The notes: a model not told the origin generated them from the letters alone. Numbered from the stretch's first letter, positions 1 to 6,044 are shown. The stretch is 7,460 bases of DNA from Bacteroidia bacterium (GCA_030425715.1 JAUIAA010000104.1:1-7460); one strand, 5' to 3'. Translations and numbers: made by a program.

Positions 1-268
1 TTTGTTCGTAGATGTCTTCGCGTTGGTCAATATCCTCGGTGTTTTCGGCTTGTTGCAAAAGTTGGGCAATTTGCTCATCAATCGCTTTGTTGGCTTCGGC
101 AATTTTGGCTTTGAACTCGGCCGTTTTGGCTCTAAGTTGGTCTAAACTTAAAGCGCCAATTTCGGCTTCGAATGCCGATACACTATTTACAATAGGCTGT
201 AAAAGTTTTAAATCCTTTTTCTTTTTATCGCCTACAAAAGCTTTTAATACAGAATCTAGAATACTCAT
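1..268 (-). CDS. secA: SecA, preprotein translocase ATPase (N-terminal 89 codons, cut by window edge)
   Basis: SecA is the cytoplasmic ATPase that drives unfolded secretory proteins through the SecYEG channel. Only the first 89 residues are here; the rest lies beyond the left edge. The start reads MSILDSVLKAFVGDKKKKDL, then a helical stretch with LSLDQLRAKTAEFKAKIAEA at about residues 41-60. This matches the conserved SecA N-terminus, where a short channel-binding helix is followed by the 'L..LRAKT.EFK' segment. Bacteroidota SecA proteins carry an acidic, Gln/Glu-rich insert after this segment, and residues 61-89 fit that (QLLQQAENTEDIDQREDIYE). The nucleotide-binding Walker A motif is not reached. 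The ATG at 268 is the natural start: the match to SecA begins there, after an A-rich leader. The gene is separated from the DUF2795 gene upstream by a terminator, so it probably has its own promoter. Codons here use more GCC/GAG/TTC than the polysaccharide genes, as expected for a highly expressed core gene. Confidence 0.93.
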   Translation of the reverse strand, partial: MSILDSVLKAFVGDKKKKDLKLLQPIVNSVSAFEAEIGALSLDQLRAKTAEFKAKIAEANKAIDEQIAQLLQQAENTEDIDQREDIYEQ

Positions 269-329
269 ATGTTTTTTATTTAATTGCGTGTTTAGTGCAA
301 TATTATATTTTGCTGTTGTGCAGTACTTG

Positions 330-337
330 CAAAAATA
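330..337 (-). promoter_or_regulatory. Possible -7 promoter element for secA
   Basis: On the minus strand this reads TATTTTTG, which fits the Bacteroidota -7 consensus TAnnTTTG. It lies about 60 bases before the secA ATG and just after the terminator of the preceding gene, where a promoter is needed. No TTG is present about 19 bases upstream, as that region is occupied by the GC stem of the terminator, so the -33 half is missing. In such AT-rich DNA the -7 match could be chance. Confidence 0.33.
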
Positions 338-344
338 GTAATGT

Positions 345-372
345 AAAAAAAAAAGCCCCGTTAGGAGACTTT
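345..372 (-). terminator. Rho-independent terminator after the DUF2795 gene
   Basis: On the minus strand an 8-pair stem is formed by AAAGTCTC and GGGGCTTT with the five-base loop CTAAC. Two of the pairs are G-T wobbles. The 3' arm runs straight into ten T residues. It starts four bases after the TAA stop of the DUF2795 gene and reads in the same direction, so it should end that transcript before secA. Confidence 0.75.
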
Positions 373-376
373 AATC

Positions 377-598
377 TTAATATTCATCTTCATTCCAAAG
401 AAAATCCTCATCGGTAGGATAATCTGGCCAAATCTCTTGGATGATTTCATAAACTTCACCTTCATCTTCTAGTGCTTGTAAATTTTCAACAACCTCTAGT
501 GGTGCTCCTGTTCTTATTGAATAATCAATAAGTTCATCCTTTGTTGCTGGCCAAGGCGCATCGCTTAAATAAGATGCTAATTCTAATGTCCAATACAT
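377..598 (-). CDS. DUF2795 family small acidic protein
   Basis: This 73-residue protein belongs, by recognition of its sequence, to the DUF2795 family, whose function is not known. It begins MYWTLELASYLSDAPWPATK, with the family's 'YL.d..wPATKdELi' pattern and then a helix-turn-helix-sized segment at about residues 21-45 (DELIDYSIRTGAPLEVVENL). The C-terminal third is rich in Trp, Tyr and acidic residues and ends NEDEY. Twenty residues are Asp or Glu against one Lys and one Arg, so the protein is strongly acidic. There is no signal peptide or membrane segment, so it is presumably cytosolic. A good promoter lies 27 bases upstream and a terminator follows the stop, so it can be a single-gene transcript. 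Near-full conservation of this short protein among Flavobacteriia is from memory. A nucleic-acid or protein-binding role would be a guess. Confidence 0.85.
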   Translation of the reverse strand: MYWTLELASYLSDAPWPATKDELIDYSIRTGAPLEVVENLQALEDEGEVYEIIQEIWPDYPTDEDFLWNEDEY

Positions 599-624
599 GG
601 TTAAAACTAATTTGTAATTTTATG

Positions 625-655
625 CAAATGTAATTTTTTTGAGCAATAATGCAAG
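625..655 (-). promoter_or_regulatory. Bacteroidota-type promoter for the DUF2795 gene
   Basis: On the minus strand the -33 element is CTTG (655-652) and the -7 element is TACATTTG (632-625), separated by exactly 19 bases. This fits the Bacteroidota primary sigma consensus TTTG-N19-TAnnTTTG, with one mismatch in the -33 box. The predicted transcription start is near position 618, leaving a leader of about 20 bases before the ATG at 598. It gives the gene a promoter separate from the adenosyltransferase operon upstream. Confidence 0.6.
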
Positions 656-710
656 ATATTTGTTTATTATTTTTTTATATGTATAAGAGCGTGGTATTTT
701 GCTAGAATTC

Positions 711-1286
711 CTAACCTTTTTTACTTGGTATCCAAGGAATTTCGACTGCTTGATTGTCTAAAGTCAACTTCCGTGCCAATACAAATAAATAGTCGGACAA
801 TCTATTTAAATAAGTTAAAATATTTGTATCAATAGGTTCATTATCATGCAGTTCTACACAAAATCTTTCAGCTCTACGACAAACACATCTTGCAATATGA
901 CAGAATGACACGGTTGTGTTTCCGCCTGGTAGTACAAAGTGGGTCATGGGTTCTAATGCTTTATTCATTTGGTCGATTTCATTTTCTAAAAAAGTAACTT
1001 CATGCATTGCAATTTTTGAAATTTGTAATCGATCTTTTCCACTTTTCAGCTTTTCTTTATCTGGAGGGGTGGCTAACATAGAACCAATGGTAAATAGTTG
1101 GTTTTGAATTTTGATAATAGCTTCGATATATTTTTGATCTATTTCTTGACTACGTACTAAACCTAAATTTGAGTTGAGTTCATCAATGGTGCCGTAAGCT
1201 TCAATTCTTAAATTGTATTTTTTTACCCGAGTACCGCCAAACAGTGAAGTTTCGCCCTTATCGCCAGTTTTGGTATATATTTTCAT
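711..1286 (-). CDS. PduO-type cob(I)alamin adenosyltransferase
   Basis: This enzyme transfers the 5'-deoxyadenosyl group of ATP to cob(I)alamin to make adenosylcobalamin (coenzyme B12), which serves enzymes such as methylmalonyl-CoA mutase. The 191-residue length is normal for the PduO/MMAB family. Family motifs are in order: the ATP-binding TKTGDKGETSLFGG at residues 5-18, YGTIDELNS at 31-39, FVLPGG at 117-122, CRRAER at 136-141, and YLNRLSDYLFVLAR at 159-172. The pattern matches human MMAB closely (TKTGDKG, RRAER, LNRLSDYLF). It is unrelated to the CobA/BtuR type, so no cobA/cobO symbol is given. It is a cytosolic helical trimer in the family. The ATG at 1286 lies 12 bases after the methyltransferase stop, suggesting one operon. 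No B12-binding or mutase gene is in view, so scavenged or salvaged cobalamin is the likely substrate. No clear terminator follows it. Confidence 0.95.
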   Translation of the reverse strand: MKIYTKTGDKGETSLFGGTRVKKYNLRIEAYGTIDELNSNLGLVRSQEIDQKYIEAIIKIQNQLFTIGSMLATPPDKEKLKSGKDRLQISKIAMHEVTFLENEIDQMNKALEPMTHFVLPGGNTTVSFCHIARCVCRRAERFCVELHDNEPIDTNILTYLNRLSDYLFVLARKLTLDNQAVEIPWIPSKKG

Positions 1287-1298
1287 GTGGTATTAAAG

Positions 1299-2078
1299 TT
1301 AAATTCGAATGGTAAAATGTTCTTTAGGTTGCTCTTTTCTAAAAAAAACAATACCCCATTGGTAGGTATCAATAGAAACAGTAACCTTTTTGTCGTTTTT
1401 AATATAGTTCCATGCTTCTTCCATTTCTTTATTCCAATGGATATCGTCAAAGATAAAAATTGTTTCGTTGTTCGCGGTAGTTTTAAGCTGTTCAAAATAA
1501 CTAATGGTTGCCTTTTTTGTATGATTACCATCAAAAAATACCAAATCAAAACTTTTATTTGTAAGTTTTGGTAAGCTGTAATCAAACGAACCAATTTTAA
1601 TATCAACATTAGTAAGTTGAATTTTTTTTAATTGCTGTTTAGCCACATCTGCTGTTGCTGGGCATCCTTCAAGAGAAATGATTTTTGCGTTTTTATTTCC
1701 TAAAGCTAAGCATGAGGTTGCAATGCCAAGAGAGGTGCCAATTTCTAATATTTCTATGGGTTGAAAATAGTTAACAATTTTACAGAGTAAATTGGCTCTT
1801 TTTGCTGAAATTCCAGCGTTTTTTGCTATTGCTGAAATTTTTCGTGTATTGCTCTTAAACACTTTTGAGCCCGCACCAAAATCTGTAACTTGAATAGTGT
1901 TAGAATTCTTTAAAAGAGCGTTTCTATACCTTGATAAAATAGCTACTACATCCGTATTTGGTAATTTTTTATTATACAAACACTGGGTGATAAAATTATA
2001 AACAAATGGCGAATGAATACCATGTTGGTTGGTAGACTGTATTAAATATTTTAAATAGGATGATAAGATATGTAGCAA
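1299..2078 (-). CDS. Class I SAM-dependent methyltransferase (O-methyltransferase-like), TTG start
   Basis: This 259-residue protein has a Rossmann-type methyltransferase core: motif I EILEIGTSLG at residues 109-118, the strand-2 acidic end IISLEGCP at 133-140, FDLVFFDGNHTKK at 177-189 and IFIFDDIHW at 207-215. The DGNH and DDIHW elements resemble catechol-type O-methyltransferases (Methyltransf_24), but the substrate cannot be told from sequence. The first 100 residues precede the core and include STNQHGIHSPFVYNF (15-29), which I associate with a Bacteroidota-specific branch, and VTDFGAGSK (64-72). There is no signal peptide. The start is placed at TTG (2078): the homologous-looking sequence reaches this point, an in-frame stop lies a few codons upstream, and no in-frame ATG precedes the NQHG motif. 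The adenosyltransferase follows 12 bases later. The gene is divergent from the polysaccharide operon. Confidence 0.85.
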   Translation of the reverse strand: MLHILSSYLKYLIQSTNQHGIHSPFVYNFITQCLYNKKLPNTDVVAILSRYRNALLKNSNTIQVTDFGAGSKVFKSNTRKISAIAKNAGISAKRANLLCKIVNYFQPIEILEIGTSLGIATSCLALGNKNAKIISLEGCPATADVAKQQLKKIQLTNVDIKIGSFDYSLPKLTNKSFDLVFFDGNHTKKATISYFEQLKTTANNETIFIFDDIHWNKEMEEAWNYIKNDKKVTVSIDTYQWGIVFFRKEQPKEHFTIRI

Positions 2079-2115
2079 AACTAAATTTTAAAAGCGAAAA
2101 TAGGCAGAAAATTTA

Positions 2116-2145
2116 TTGTGGTAAACAATTTAAAAATTATATTTG
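2116..2145 (+). promoter_or_regulatory. Bacteroidota-type promoter for the polysaccharide operon
   Basis: TTG at 2116-2118 and TATATTTG at 2138-2145 are exactly 19 bases apart, matching TTTG-N19-TAnnTTTG with one mismatch in the -33 box. The predicted start of transcription is near 2151, about 17 bases before the ATG at 2168, so the leader is very short. The promoter lies downstream of the ATG at 2060, which argues against that longer start for the export gene. No JUMPstart/ops element or long structured leader is visible. Confidence 0.65.
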
Positions 2146-2167
2146 CCAATTAGTAAAAAAACCTAAA

Positions 2168-2959
2168 ATGAGAAAGTTTTTAACTTTATTACTGTTAACT
2201 TTTTTTATATTTTCATGTGTACCCAATAAAGACTTGGTGTATTTTCAAGGAGAATCTGGGCAAAGTGAAAACCTGCAAAAATTACAGAATGAACCTTATA
2301 AATTACAAGTGAATGATATGTTAGATATTCGAATTAAATCTTCTGATGATAAATTGGTAGATTTGTTTCAATCGTCTAATTCAAATGGTAATAATTCTAC
2401 TACTGGATATACCGACCAAAGTTTATATTTTACATCCTATAGTATTGATAGACATGGTAATATTAGATTACCGTATATTGGAGAGATTAATGTTTTGGGT
2501 TATACCACAAAAGAAGTAAGAGAAAAGATTGAGAAAGAATTTACTACCTATTTTAAAAACCCTGATGATGTTTTTGTTACGGTAAAATTAGCTGGAATTC
2601 GATTTACTATTTTAGGAGAAGTTGGTAATACCGGGTCTAAAGTTTTATACCAAAACCAAGTAAATTTAATTGAAGCCATTGCAGCTTCGGGAGATATTAC
2701 CTTAGTAGGAAATAGAAAAAACATTTCTGTTTTTAGAAAAAATATTGATGGAACAGAGCGCTTTACAGTTGACCTAACAGATGTATCTACTTTTGACTCA
2801 AACAACTTTTTTATCCAGTCTAATGATATTATATACGTGCAGCCCTTAAGACAAAAATCATGGGGAACAGGAACCACTGGTGTACAAACATTAACTACAA
2901 TAATCTCAGTATTATCACTAGTAACAACAACTATATTGTTAATAAATAGCGCGAAATAA
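2168..2959 (+). CDS. Wza-like polysaccharide export outer-membrane lipoprotein
   Basis: This protein is the exit channel component for capsule or exopolysaccharide. The 263-residue product starts with a lipoprotein signal: MRKF, a hydrophobic run at 4-15, and a lipobox-like IFSC with the lipidated Cys at 17. A Poly_export domain follows (about 44-140, from YKLQVNDMLDIRI to FVTVKL), with the typical YSIDRHGNIRLPYIGEINVLG at 91-111. One SLBB domain spans about 143-226 (FTILGEVGNTG, then NLIEAIAASGD at 166-176 and FIQSNDIIYVQP at 215-226). A hydrophobic helix at about 238-259 ends the protein and may be the outer-membrane segment, by analogy with the C-terminal helix of E. coli Wza. E. coli Wza is longer (about 380 residues) and has a second SLBB-like domain. 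The start at 2168 puts the signal peptide first; the in-frame ATG at 2060 would add 36 residues and lies upstream of the promoter. The kinase follows 17 bases later. Confidence 0.93.
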   Translation: MRKFLTLLLLTFFIFSCVPNKDLVYFQGESGQSENLQKLQNEPYKLQVNDMLDIRIKSSDDKLVDLFQSSNSNGNNSTTGYTDQSLYFTSYSIDRHGNIRLPYIGEINVLGYTTKEVREKIEKEFTTYFKNPDDVFVTVKLAGIRFTILGEVGNTGSKVLYQNQVNLIEAIAASGDITLVGNRKNISVFRKNIDGTERFTVDLTDVSTFDSNNFFIQSNDIIYVQPLRQKSWGTGTTGVQTLTTIISVLSLVTTTILLINSAK

Positions 2960-2976
2960 AATTTAAGTATTTCTGA

Positions 2977-5430
2977 ATGAAGAAATTAAATAATATTGAT
3001 TTAAACGAACTGCAATCCTTTGATATAAAGGAATATGTATATAAAGTTATAAGCTATTGGAAACTGTTTGTTGTAATTATTGCCTTGGCTTTAATTATTG
3101 CAAATGTAATGAATAGTGTTTCGGAGCGAGTTTATAATTTAAAGAGCTTAATAACTGTAAAAGATGAACAAAACCCTTTATTTTCATCAAGTACAAATAT
3201 TGCCTTTAATTGGGGTGGGCCTAGTGATAAAGTAGAAACCATTATTACCATACTACAATCTAGAACACATAATGAAAAGGTTGTTAAAAAGCTTAATTTT
3301 TATATTGATTATTTGGCTGATGGTACCTTTAGAAAAGAAGATGTTTATGGTAAAGTACCATTTTTAGTTACCATAGATACTTTAGCTTACCAATTGCAAA
3401 ATAATGATATTCAGTTGGATTTTGTCAGTAATGATCAGGTACAAATTTCAATAGAATTTGACGATAAAAATAATAAGTTAATTAATTATAACACCAACAA
3501 TACCAAATCGTTTGTGCCAGAAAACTTAAAGTTTTCACAAGCCTTTCCATTAGATACATTTATTGAGACTCCTTTTTTTAAATTTAAGCTAAGCAATCTT
3601 CATGCTTTGAATGATTTATCTGGTAAAACCTATTTTATCCGATTTAATAATTTTAATAGTGTAGTAAAAAAGTGTCAAAATATCAAAGTTGGTGCTTTAA
3701 AAAAAGGAACTTCAATTTTAGAGTTAAGCTATAATGGCTCTAACAAAAAGCGAATTGAAGACTTTTTAAATACAACGGTGGATGTTCTTGATACAGATCA
3801 AAGAAATCAAAAAATTAAATATGCGTTAAAAACCAAAAGATATATTGATACACTTTTTGCTGTGGAATCGAAAAGTTTAAAAAGTATCGAAACAGATTTA
3901 GGAGATTATAAACAGCAAAACCAAATTTACGATTTATCTGCAGAGGGTAGTGCATTATTAAATGAAGCTACTACACTTGATGGAGAACTGGAGACCACTC
4001 GAAGTAGGATGCAGTATTTAAGTAATTTAGAGAGCTATTTAAAAAACAACAATGTATTGAACAGTGAATATATTCCGGCTCCTGCTTTGATTGATATGGA
4101 AGACCCTAATATTGTTAAAAGTGTGAACAATTTAATAGTACTTTCTAAAACTAAAGAAGGACTTGAATTAAAGGTCAATCCAAATTATCCTCCATTAATT
4201 AAAGTAAATGAGGAAATCAAACTGGAACGCCAAATTTTGTTGGAGCAAATTTCATCACTTAAAGTGTCTGTAGGTAACAATTTAGATAATATAAATAAAA
4301 GGCTTTCTAGAAACAGCTCAAAATTGAGTAGGCTTAACCCTAAAGAGCAGAAACTTTTAAATTTCCAAAGAAAATACAATATTACCGAGGCCAACTATAA
4401 TTATTTAAAACAAAAAAGTTATGAGGCAGGAACGGCAATTGCTGCAAATGTTTCAGATATTAAATTACTAGATAAAGCCAAAGATGTTGGGCAGGCTCCA
4501 ATAAAACCAAAAAAATCGTTTAATTATTTAATAGCTTTGATGTCAGGTATAATGCTTCCAATGTTATATATTCTAACAAAGGAATCCTTAAATAATAAAA
4601 TTCAAACGGTTGAAGAAATTGAAAAAACCTATAAAATTCCTGTATTAGGAGTAATAGGTAAAAGCCCATATGATAAAAGTAGATTGATTGTAAGTAAAAA
4701 ACCAAATTCTACAATTGCAGAGTCATTTAGGGCATTACGATCTAATATTCAGTTTTTATTAAATAATGACCGAAAAACCAAAACTATTTTAATTACTTCT
4801 TCGGTAAGTGGTGAAGGAAAAACTTTATGTGCCGAAAATATGGCTACTGTTTTCGCTTTGAGCGGAAAGAAAACGGTTTTGATTGGGCTGGATCTTAGAA
4901 AGCCAAAAATGCATACCGATTTTGATACAGATAATACATTGGGAGTAGTAAATTACTTAATAAATGAAAAAACTATAGAGGAAGTAATTAATCCGTCTGG
5001 CATAGATAATTTAGATATTATTACCTCAGGACCCATCCCTCCAAATCCATCGGAATTGATATTAAGTGATAAAGCAGATAAATTATTTGAAGACTTAAAA
5101 GAAAAATACGAATATATTATTGTAGATACACCACCAGTTGGGTTGGTTGCCGATGCTTTAGAACTTTTCAAACATTCCGATGCAATTATTTATATGATTC
5201 GTCAAAATTATACCCAAAGAGGAATGCCTAAAATGATTGATAACAAATATGAAAATGAAGAAGTAAAACACATTTGTTATGTTTTAAATGATTTTACGGT
5301 GCAAAATAAATATGGCGGAGATTATGGCTACGGCTATGGTTATGGCTACGGTTATGGCAAATACGGTAACGGATACCACACTAATGAAAGCACTTCATTT
5401 TTTGATCGTTTAAAAAAGCGGTTTAAATAA
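2977..5430 (+). CDS. Wzc-like polysaccharide co-polymerase with bacterial tyrosine autokinase domain
   Basis: This 817-residue inner-membrane protein should control chain length and export of the polysaccharide through cycles of tyrosine autophosphorylation. Domains in order: a Wzz-type N-terminus with TM1 at about 29-46; a large periplasmic region with predicted coiled-coil stretches at about 290-490, ending in AANVSDIKLLDKAK, the GNVR-like segment; the proline motif APIKPKK at 507-513; TM2 at 515-533; then a cytoplasmic BY-kinase. The kinase shows the oligomerisation motif ESFRALRSNI (582-591), Walker A SVSGEGKT (609-616, Lys615), Walker A' VLIGLDLRKP (634-643) and Walker B YIIVDTPP (713-720, Asp717). 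The C-terminal cluster has nine tyrosines between 779 and 800, the probable autophosphorylation sites. In Walker A' the usual first Asp is Gly637, while Asp639 and Arg641 are kept. Kinase and membrane adaptor are fused, as in proteobacterial Wzc and unlike the split Firmicutes pair. No Wzb-like phosphatase gene is next to it. Confidence 0.95.
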   Translation: MKKLNNIDLNELQSFDIKEYVYKVISYWKLFVVIIALALIIANVMNSVSERVYNLKSLITVKDEQNPLFSSSTNIAFNWGGPSDKVETIITILQSRTHNEKVVKKLNFYIDYLADGTFRKEDVYGKVPFLVTIDTLAYQLQNNDIQLDFVSNDQVQISIEFDDKNNKLINYNTNNTKSFVPENLKFSQAFPLDTFIETPFFKFKLSNLHALNDLSGKTYFIRFNNFNSVVKKCQNIKVGALKKGTSILELSYNGSNKKRIEDFLNTTVDVLDTDQRNQKIKYALKTKRYIDTLFAVESKSLKSIETDLGDYKQQNQIYDLSAEGSALLNEATTLDGELETTRSRMQYLSNLESYLKNNNVLNSEYIPAPALIDMEDPNIVKSVNNLIVLSKTKEGLELKVNPNYPPLIKVNEEIKLERQILLEQISSLKVSVGNNLDNINKRLSRNSSKLSRLNPKEQKLLNFQRKYNITEANYNYLKQKSYEAGTAIAANVSDIKLLDKAKDVGQAPIKPKKSFNYLIALMSGIMLPMLYILTKESLNNKIQTVEEIEKTYKIPVLGVIGKSPYDKSRLIVSKKPNSTIAESFRALRSNIQFLLNNDRKTKTILITSSVSGEGKTLCAENMATVFALSGKKTVLIGLDLRKPKMHTDFDTDNTLGVVNYLINEKTIEEVINPSGIDNLDIITSGPIPPNPSELILSDKADKLFEDLKEKYEYIIVDTPPVGLVADALELFKHSDAIIYMIRQNYTQRGMPKMIDNKYENEEVKHICYVLNDFTVQNKYGGDYGYGYGYGYGYGKYGNGYHTNESTSFFDRLKKRFK
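5323..5358 (+). repeat. Six tandem TAYGGY hexamers encoding (Tyr-Gly)6 in the kinase tail
   Basis: Six uninterrupted hexamers (TAT/TAC followed by GGC/GGT) encode Tyr783 to Gly794 of the kinase. A looser continuation, AAATACGGTAACGGATAC, adds Tyr796 and Tyr800. The unit is six bases, so gain or loss of a copy keeps the reading frame and changes the number of tyrosines by one. Third-base differences between copies show it is not a perfect microsatellite. Confidence 0.85.
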
Positions 5431-5444
5431 AAGCATTTTGAATT

Positions 5445-6044
5445 ATGGGTTTAAATCGAAGGCAAAAATTGCTAAAAAGATTATTTGACCTAATATTTTC
5501 AATTATTGGATTGTTGATTATGCTTATTCCTATAAGTATCTTTTTGTTACTTGCCACAATATCAACAAAAAAAAATGGTTTATATACCCAGAAAAGAGTA
5601 GGCAAAAATGCGAAGTTATTTACCATATATAAAATACGTACGATGCATGGAGAAAATAACGATGATTTTATTACCCTTAAAAATGACGAAAAAATTACTG
5701 TTTTCGGAGCTTTTTTAAGGAAGTACAAATTAGATGAATTGCCTCAAATTTTCAATGTTTTAATAGGTAATATGAGTTTTGTTGGACCAAGGCCAGATGT
5801 TAGTGGTTATGCAGACCAACTTAAGGGAAGCGATAGAATAATATTATCTGTAAACCCTGGAATAACAGGGCCTGCAACTTTAAAATTTAGAAATGAAGAA
5901 GAACTTCTGGCAAAACAAGAAAACCCTTTAGAATATAACAATACTATTATTTGGAAAGAAAAAATTAGAATTAATAAAGAGTATGTGTTGCATTGGACAT
6001 TTACGCAAGATATAAAATACATTTATCAAACAATTTTTAATTAA
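5445..6044 (+). CDS. Initiating sugar transferase (small monotopic phosphoglycosyl transferase, PglC/WbaP family)
   Basis: This enzyme attaches the first sugar-1-phosphate from a nucleotide sugar to undecaprenyl phosphate at the inner face of the inner membrane, starting the repeat unit. The 199-residue protein is the minimal catalytic form (Bacterial sugar transferase domain, PF02397), without the extra membrane helices and CoA-binding-like domain of WbaP/WcaJ. Visible elements are KRLFDLIFS (11-19), one hydrophobic re-entrant helix at about 14-37 containing Pro29, TQKRVGKNAKLFTIYKIRTM (48-67), the catalytic Asp97-Glu98 in KLDELPQIFNVLIGNMSFVG (95-114), GPRPD at 114-118, and PGITGPAT at 138-145. 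Asp-Glu corresponds to the DE dyad studied in Campylobacter PglC. The ATG at 5445 is 14 bases after the kinase stop and gives a full-length domain. The sugar specificity cannot be read from sequence; a HexNAc or di-N-acetyl sugar is possible given the dehydrogenase downstream. Confidence 0.94.
   Translation: MGLNRRQKLLKRLFDLIFSIIGLLIMLIPISIFLLLATISTKKNGLYTQKRVGKNAKLFTIYKIRTMHGENNDDFITLKNDEKITVFGAFLRKYKLDELPQIFNVLIGNMSFVGPRPDVSGYADQLKGSDRIILSVNPGITGPATLKFRNEEELLAKQENPLEYNNTIIWKEKIRINKEYVLHWTFTQDIKYIYQTIFN

Noticed and set aside
12..338. Open frame on the plus strand opposite secA
   Set aside because: It is antisense to a clear SecA N-terminus and its Ser/Ala/Leu-rich product has no recognisable features.
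599..710. Terminator after the adenosyltransferase gene
   Set aside because: The gap has AT-rich runs and a GAATTC palindrome but no stem followed by a T-tract on the minus strand.
1283..1609. Second minus-strand frame inside the methyltransferase gene
   Set aside because: It overlaps a well-supported gene in another frame and its low-complexity translation matches no family I know.
2095..2102. TATTTTCG on the minus strand as a -7 element for the methyltransferase
   Set aside because: It has one mismatch to TAnnTTTG, and the nearest TTG is 23 bases upstream rather than about 19, so support is too weak.
2060..2167. Upstream in-frame extension of the export lipoprotein from ATG 2060
   Set aside because: It would bury the signal peptide and lipobox 36 residues inside the protein, and the best promoter (2116-2145) lies within it.
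2079..2167. JUMPstart/ops element or riboswitch ahead of the polysaccharide operon
   Set aside because: No ops-like GGCGGTAG sequence or stable hairpin was seen, and the predicted leader is only about 17 bases.
2548..2877. Minus-strand open frame opposite the export gene
   Set aside because: It lies fully within a clear Poly_export/SLBB coding sequence and has no leader or family features.
5323..5358. CRISPR-like or non-coding satellite array
   Set aside because: The repeat is in frame inside the kinase gene, only 36 bases long and without spacers.
5423..5728. Minus-strand open frame opposite the sugar transferase
   Set aside because: It is a shadow of the transferase gene; the Phe-rich translation arises from Lys-rich coding on the other strand.
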